From positions 1 to 9,181 of the forward strand of contig CALKWG010000065.1 of NCBI GenBank assembly GCA_938004315.1: a stretch of 9,181 bases of DNA. The letters are read 5' to 3'. The notes beneath the pieces were generated by a model. That model saw only the letters and a program-made list of their open reading frames with translations. It did no database searches and was not told the DNA's origin. The stretch's first letter is position 1; each line of letters starts with the position of its first letter. The position numbers and the translations under genes were made by a program. Source of the DNA: an uncultured Spirochaetaceae bacterium (GTDB lineage Bacteria > Spirochaetota > Spirochaetia > Treponematales > UBA12059). This document shows positions 4,428 to 9,181 of the stretch, piece by piece.

Positions 4428-7403
4428 TTAAATTCCCAATGAATTTGCAGCATCTCTTACTTCTTCCTTCCACCAGTCAACGGTGTCGCCTTTAATATGC
4501 CGATACGAAATCCCCAGTTCGGCAAAGTGCTTTTGCGCGCAGCGCACTTTACGACCTTCGTTCGAATGCTGGAGCATGGCGAGGTCGAGGTTCCCCTTCG
4601 TTTCTCGTACCAATTCGAGCTTGAGCCGGTGTTCCGCGTTCCAGCGGAGTAGCCCCCAGTCCGGGTTATAGTTTCCGATAATCCGGGGGATGCGAATCTT
4701 GAAGGTGGGCGGAAATTTGAAGTAGAGGATCACCTCGCCATCTTCATTGACCCGCTCGACGAATTGCCGTTCATTGTCCGAATCCACTTGAACATAATCG
4801 TAGAGGGAAGAATCTTCACGGCCGGCAATCAATTCCTTGACGGGGTATTTCTTCTCTTCCGGAAAAAAATCCGCATCGGAACGTGAAAGGATCTCCTCGG
4901 TTACCGTGTATTCGAGGCGGTCGGCAATATGTTCGGCAAGACAATCCTTGATTACCGAGATGAAGATCCCCGCGAAGCCCTCGGGATTCTTGATGAAAGA
5001 TTCCTTGTGCGCCCGCTGCAATCCGGAATAAATCGCAAGGACAGTGGAACGGGTCAGAGACAATTCCCGGGAGGCTCGTTCGATCAGATTGAACTTCGGA
5101 AGCTCGGTGACTTCTTCGTATTCCCGCCGCGTACGGATCGACTGTCCCTGCTCAGTAGAAAAGATGATCGCCCGGTCGCGGGTCAAGTCCCCGCCTTCGG
5201 AAAAGCCGAGGGATGCGGTATCGCCCTGTCCGGATAGCGAAACCACCTTGAAGGGTTTCAAGACCGGGTCGTGCTTGATCTTCGAGAAATCGTGGCCCAC
5301 CTTCACGAAATGGTCCGATTCGTCCCGGTTCCCGTCGGAGTTCTCTTTGCAGATGCGGACATGCGCTTCGTCTGCAGTCATCCCGAGGAGTTCAAGCCGG
5401 TAATTCGTGATGACATACCTTCCGCGGGTGATCACGATGCTCGGCTCGGGGAAAACCGTGCCGTTCAATTTCCGGATGCAGTCATCCACCAGGGTACGGT
5501 TTTCGACCTTGATCTCGTACTCGGTCTTCTGAATCAGTTTGTTCCAGAAGTTCTTGAAGTCCCTGGAATCGTAAATACGTTTATTACGTGTCGCGGTCAG
5601 CTTTTTCGAGGCATCGACCGGAACCGCCGGGAGGAGGTCCCCAGTCGCTTCATACTCTTCCTGAAGACGTTGAGCGTAGTTCGCATAGCTCTCGTTCGCC
5701 ACCACGGTCAGGACATTCAGGCTCCGATCCTCCAGGCGCTTCCCCTCCTGGTTCACCGGGAGCCGCAGGCCCCGGCCGATCGTCTGACGGCGCTGGTTCA
5801 CCGAGACGATCTCCCGCAAGGCGCAGATTTGGAAAACGTTGGGGTTGTCCCAACCTTCGCGTAGGGCCGAATGGGCAAAGATGAAAGCCACCGGCTCTTC
5901 GAAGGAGAGGAGCCGTTCCTTCTCTTTCATGATGAGTTCGTAGGCGGCCTTTTCAGCATTCTCGTCGGGCGCGTCATCCACGAAGGCCTCCGCCTCGGTC
6001 TTCGTCGCCTTCTTCTTGGCGAAGTAGCCCTCCCGCACCTGTGCCGCCGTCCGGCCCTTGCATTCCGGCGAAAGATGCTTCAATCGCTCGAAGGCCTCGT
6101 CGAAGAGCCGCTTGATGAAGGCTTCTTCCCCCACGTAGTTGGCCACCCGGTCGATGAAGAAGAGGGAGAGGACCTTGATGCCGTAGGGTTTCAAGAGAGC
6201 CTGTTTATCGAAGTGGGTTCGGATCGTCTCCTCGATCTGACGCTTGAAGACCGCTTCTTTGGTGATCGATACGAGCCGTTCCTCGGAGATGCTGAAACGG
6301 TCCCTGTCTTTGAACTGGACGAAGCCGTCCTTCTCGTTGATCTCTTCGACCACCCATCCTTCGTAGGCCGGGTTCTTCGTCAGCGTCGCGAGGTTCGCCC
6401 GGCCGGTCACGCATACTTCCTGGGCGCTAAGTCCGTCCTTGCCGCGGACCATGGCATCGAAGGTCGCCGTGATCTGCCTACCCTCTTTCGAGATACCGAG
6501 GAGGCGCAGGTAGTCTTCGGCCTGGCCGACGCTCTGAGCTTCGATCATCCCGAGTACTTCGATCTTCTTCACGAGGTTACGCCGGAAGGCATCGAAAGGC
6601 GAGAGCTTGTAGACGAGGTTCGGGGCGTCCTTCCCTGGTGTGGCGCTATAGTTGATGGCGAAGAGCGGTTTGAGGGTACGGAGCGCCGCCTTCGACTTTT
6701 CGCTCTGGTAGTTCTGGGATTCGTCGAGGATCAGGATCGGGCGGGTCTCCTGGATGTACTGGTAGGGGTAGCGCTCCCCCATCAGCTTGTCGGTCTTCTT
6801 GAAGATCGTGTTCGACTTCTTGTTGAAGGAGTCGACGGTGATCACCATCACTTCGATCCCCCGGCCGATGGCGAAGTTCTTCAGGTGCATCGGCTTGGCG
6901 CCGTCGTACTCGATCGGTTTTTGGATGACGTCGTCGTAGAGTCCCTTGAAATGTTCCCGGGTGATCCCGAAGTTCTTGACGACGCCTTCGTAGATGGCGA
7001 CGGAGGGGACGACGATGATGAACTTCCGCAGTCCGTACTTCTCGTAGAGGCGGTGGATGGTCCGGAGGTACACGTAGGTCTTTCCGGTTCCGGTCTCCAT
7101 CTCGACGGTGAAGATCGGGTATTCCCAGGTGTCGGCCGAGACGCCTTCGATCATGAAGCCCGAGTCAAGCTGAAGGCCGAGGGTTTCGCCGAGGGCGTTG
7201 TTAGTGCGTACGGCCGCGAGGTTTTCTTCGAGCCAACCTGAGTCAAGCTGGTAGTAGGGCGGAATATTCGGCTGGATGTCGTCCCCGAGGGTAAAGTCGT
7301 TGTCCCCTACACGGAAGAGCCCGTCCAGAAGCTCCACGACGCTCTCAAGGGCTTCGATCTGATGGCTCTGGTTGCTCTCGAACTGTATCTTAATGGGTTT
7401 CAT
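4428..7403 (-). CDS. res: Type III restriction enzyme, Res subunit
   Basis: A 991-residue protein with the layout of Type III Res subunits: an N-terminal superfamily 2 helicase/ATPase and a C-terminal nuclease. Visible motifs are Walker A METGTGKT (102-109), Walker B-type DESQ (227-230), SATPG (253-257), REGWDNPN (about 510-518) and the arginine-finger motif RRQTIGRGLRLP (about 536-547). The C terminus has NPDW (Asp915) and RETKG (Glu934, Lys936), matching the PD...ExK nuclease core. Res acts only with Mod: the complex cuts DNA about 25-27 bases from a target after ATP-driven communication between two oppositely oriented unmethylated sites. The ATG at 7403-7401 overlaps the mod stop (ATGA), so the genes are coupled. 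Length and motifs indicate an intact enzyme. No clear terminator follows. Confidence 0.93.
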   Translation of the reverse strand: MKPIKIQFESNQSHQIEALESVVELLDGLFRVGDNDFTLGDDIQPNIPPYYQLDSGWLEENLAAVRTNNALGETLGLQLDSGFMIEGVSADTWEYPIFTVEMETGTGKTYVYLRTIHRLYEKYGLRKFIIVVPSVAIYEGVVKNFGITREHFKGLYDDVIQKPIEYDGAKPMHLKNFAIGRGIEVMVITVDSFNKKSNTIFKKTDKLMGERYPYQYIQETRPILILDESQNYQSEKSKAALRTLKPLFAINYSATPGKDAPNLVYKLSPFDAFRRNLVKKIEVLGMIEAQSVGQAEDYLRLLGISKEGRQITATFDAMVRGKDGLSAQEVCVTGRANLATLTKNPAYEGWVVEEINEKDGFVQFKDRDRFSISEERLVSITKEAVFKRQIEETIRTHFDKQALLKPYGIKVLSLFFIDRVANYVGEEAFIKRLFDEAFERLKHLSPECKGRTAAQVREGYFAKKKATKTEAEAFVDDAPDENAEKAAYELIMKEKERLLSFEEPVAFIFAHSALREGWDNPNVFQICALREIVSVNQRRQTIGRGLRLPVNQEGKRLEDRSLNVLTVVANESYANYAQRLQEEYEATGDLLPAVPVDASKKLTATRNKRIYDSRDFKNFWNKLIQKTEYEIKVENRTLVDDCIRKLNGTVFPEPSIVITRGRYVITNYRLELLGMTADEAHVRICKENSDGNRDESDHFVKVGHDFSKIKHDPVLKPFKVVSLSGQGDTASLGFSEGGDLTRDRAIIFSTEQGQSIRTRREYEEVTELPKFNLIERASRELSLTRSTVLAIYSGLQRAHKESFIKNPEGFAGIFISVIKDCLAEHIADRLEYTVTEEILSRSDADFFPEEKKYPVKELIAGREDSSLYDYVQVDSDNERQFVERVNEDGEVILYFKFPPTFKIRIPRIIGNYNPDWGLLRWNAEHRLKLELVRETKGNLDLAMLQHSNEGRKVRCAQKHFAELGISYRHIKGDTVDWWKEEVRDAANSLGI

Positions 7404-9136
7404 ATCGTCTTGATCTGTCCTTTGTCGGCCAGGCGGGTCTTCGTCTCGGTGTCGATGGCGGAATCGAGGCAGACGAAGCTGTCGTTCTCCCGGAGGGCGA
7501 GGGCCTTGACGGTGGCGGCTTCGATCGTATCGTCGAGGCAGACGACCAGGCGGTGCTCGTGGAAACTGGAGGAGATTTCGACGACGTGGTTTTCGCTATA
7601 GGCGCTCAAGGGCGTGATGACGCTGTCGAGGGGGAAGCCTTCCAGCAATAGGATCTCAGTCAAGAGCCCGTTCTCGATCTTCCGCCATTCGGGGACGAGG
7701 GGCGTGACGTATTCGGAGAATAGTTCCTCGATCTTCTCGACGCTCTCGCCGTGGTAGTTCTCCCAAGGTTTGAAGTTCGACCGGGCGAGCTTATAGACCT
7801 TGAAACCGAGATCGAGTTCCCCCGTCCCGCTCAATTCCCCGGCCTTCTCGTCCTTGATCTTCTTGATCACGCGACGAATACGCTCCTTTGCAATTGAGGA
7901 TATATTTTGTGGGAGATTGTTATCAATGCAAAATTGATAGCCGGCTATCTGGTCGGTGATATTTTTAGTCAGTGGTTGGTCGAGCTGAATAAGGATGTAC
8001 TGTAAATTCCGACTGTCAACAACTCCATCAATTACTGCATGTGCTGTAGTAGCTGAGCCGGCAAAGAAATCAAGAACAATCCCTTCATTGGCACCGATTG
8101 AAATTAGATATCTAATTAAGTCTTTTGGTTTTGGATATTGAAAAGGAATACCGTATGAGGACTCTAGTTCGGCACGCATCTTTTCTGTCGTACTAAAATT
8201 TTTTAGAACTGAAAGAATGTTTCTGGCTTTTTCCCTCTCTTTTCTGTAGTAAACCACACCGTTTTCTGATAAGAAGAATCTGGTTATGCCATCTTCTTCA
8301 ATTAAGGGATTGCAGCCATTAATTATAAACTTGCGAAGCTTATCTGCATTTGCCCACCCTGTAAAAACTTTACAGCTGAACACTAGTTTTTTTTCAGCTA
8401 CGATCATGTCATCTTGCCTGATTGGGTAGGAAACGCTGTACCGATCTGTGATCTGGCGCGAAATATACCCAGTCTCTTTGATATCCTTATAATACTGAGA
8501 TGCTACATCAGTCTTTTTAAGGGATAAAGTTTCTACCAAACATGGAAAACCAATTGGAAGTTCTATTGAACTTGGCGGATTTTTTGGACCATTTTTAGTA
8601 ATTGAATTTTCAGCATAGCCTTTCCATAGATTGCTTTCTGTACGTGTATTTGGATCAACTATATATTCCAATTTTGAATAATCGGAGGACTTACTAAATA
8701 GCAGAACATATTCATGATTGATTTTCACATCAAATTGATTATCTGAGTGTCCATCCGTGTTCCAGACAAAATTAGCGATAAAATTCTCCTCCCCGAACAC
8801 CTCATTCATCAGCATCCGTAAATGGTGGACTTCGTTGTCGTCGATGCTGACGAAGATGACGCCGTCGTCGCGCAGGAGTTCGCGGGCCAGGCGGAGGCGG
8901 GGGTACATCATGGAGAGCCATTTCGAATGGAAGCGGCCGTCAGCCTTCTTGTTCGTCGTCGTGGCCTTTCCCTCGCCGTCGATCTGACCGGTGCGCTTGA
9001 GGTAGTCATTGAGAGGCTCGGTGAAATCGTCGTCGTAGACGAAATCGTTTCCCGTATTGTAGGGCGGGTCGATGTAGATCATCTTCACCCGGCCCGAATA
9101 ACTCTTGCGCAAGAGCTTCAAGACCTCGAGATTCTC
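7400..9136 (-). CDS. mod: Type III DNA methyltransferase, Mod subunit (5' end missing)
   Basis: The frame stays open to the last genomic base at 9136 and continues the family pattern (ENLEVLKLL then RVKMIYIDPPYNTGNDF), so the real start is lost beyond the window. About 578 codons are present; full Mod proteins are near 650, so roughly 60-100 residues are missing. Catalytic motif IV DPPY (residues 23-26 of the fragment) precedes the AdoMet-binding motif FAGSATTA (358-365), the order of beta-class N6-adenine methyltransferases. The variable region between them should hold the target-recognition domain. Mod methylates one strand of an asymmetric site and gives Res its specificity. The segment about 7888-8785 is much more AT-rich than the ends of the gene. 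An apparent TTG start at 9121 is not a real start. Confidence 0.92.
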   Translation of the reverse strand, partial: ENLEVLKLLRKSYSGRVKMIYIDPPYNTGNDFVYDDDFTEPLNDYLKRTGQIDGEGKATTTNKKADGRFHSKWLSMMYPRLRLARELLRDDGVIFVSIDDNEVHHLRMLMNEVFGEENFIANFVWNTDGHSDNQFDVKINHEYVLLFSKSSDYSKLEYIVDPNTRTESNLWKGYAENSITKNGPKNPPSSIELPIGFPCLVETLSLKKTDVASQYYKDIKETGYISRQITDRYSVSYPIRQDDMIVAEKKLVFSCKVFTGWANADKLRKFIINGCNPLIEEDGITRFFLSENGVVYYRKEREKARNILSVLKNFSTTEKMRAELESSYGIPFQYPKPKDLIRYLISIGANEGIVLDFFAGSATTAHAVIDGVVDSRNLQYILIQLDQPLTKNITDQIAGYQFCIDNNLPQNISSIAKERIRRVIKKIKDEKAGELSGTGELDLGFKVYKLARSNFKPWENYHGESVEKIEELFSEYVTPLVPEWRKIENGLLTEILLLEGFPLDSVITPLSAYSENHVVEISSSFHEHRLVVCLDDTIEAATVKALALRENDSFVCLDSAIDTETKTRLADKGQIKTI

Positions 9137-9181
9137 AGATCGGAAGAGCGTCGTGTAGGGAAAGAGTGTAGATCTCGGTGG
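9137..9181. other. Illumina sequencing adapter (non-genomic)
   Basis: From 9137 the sequence begins AGATCGGAAGAGC and continues without a mismatch that I can see as the reverse complement of the TruSeq universal (P5-side) adapter, through to the last base. It was carried into the assembly from an untrimmed read. Mod ends artificially at this point and nothing here should be translated. Confidence 0.98.

Noticed and set aside
5871..7241. Long open frame (456 codons) on the plus strand opposite res
   Set aside because: It is antisense to a confidently identified Type III Res gene, shows no recognisable domain, and has the Leu/Val/Asp/Glu-rich look of a mirror frame in GC-rich coding DNA.

Overview
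The window looks like the end of an assembled contig from a bacterium that makes selenoproteins. Most of it is GC-rich and densely coding, with good Shine-Dalgarno sites and many overlapping start/stop codons. The lineage cannot be fixed from sequence alone. A SelD with selenocysteine, a YedE/YedF selenium pair and accessory genes would fit a treponeme-like spirochaete, a clostridium or a deltaproteobacterium; this is a guess.

Left part (1-2431, minus strand): a selenium operon read selD -> yedE -> yedF. SelD makes selenophosphate, YedE is the putative selenium-compound permease and YedF (only its first 16 codons are present) is the TusA-like partner. The important point is that selD starts 60 bases upstream of the obvious ATG and reads through an in-frame TGA at codon 17. 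That codon sits exactly where the catalytic Cys/Sec of SelD belongs, so SelD is itself a predicted selenoprotein. Two short hairpins just after the UGA are SECIS candidates, and the leader has two more hairpins and two candidate promoters.

Middle part (2432-4427): a GNAT acetyltransferase gene, then a hicB-hicA toxin-antitoxin pair with a possible third 48-codon gene overlapping the hicA stop. After these comes a damaged second copy of the GNAT region. The second copy joins a 73-base GC-rich element from upstream of the GNAT gene directly to the last 59 codons of GNAT and its downstream promoter-like spacer, as if 615 bases were lost. The toxin-antitoxin genes therefore lie between direct repeats about 934 bases apart.

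Right part (4428-9136, minus strand): a Type III restriction-modification system, mod -> res, with a 4-base ATGA overlap. Res (991 aa) has helicase motifs and a C-terminal PD...ExK nuclease motif. Mod is missing its N terminus because the biological sequence stops at 9136. The middle of mod (about 7888-8785) is strikingly AT-rich compared with both ends, which suggests a swapped target-recognition segment.

The last 45 bases (9137-9181) are Illumina sequencing adapter, not genome. No tRNA, rRNA, CRISPR array or transposase was seen.
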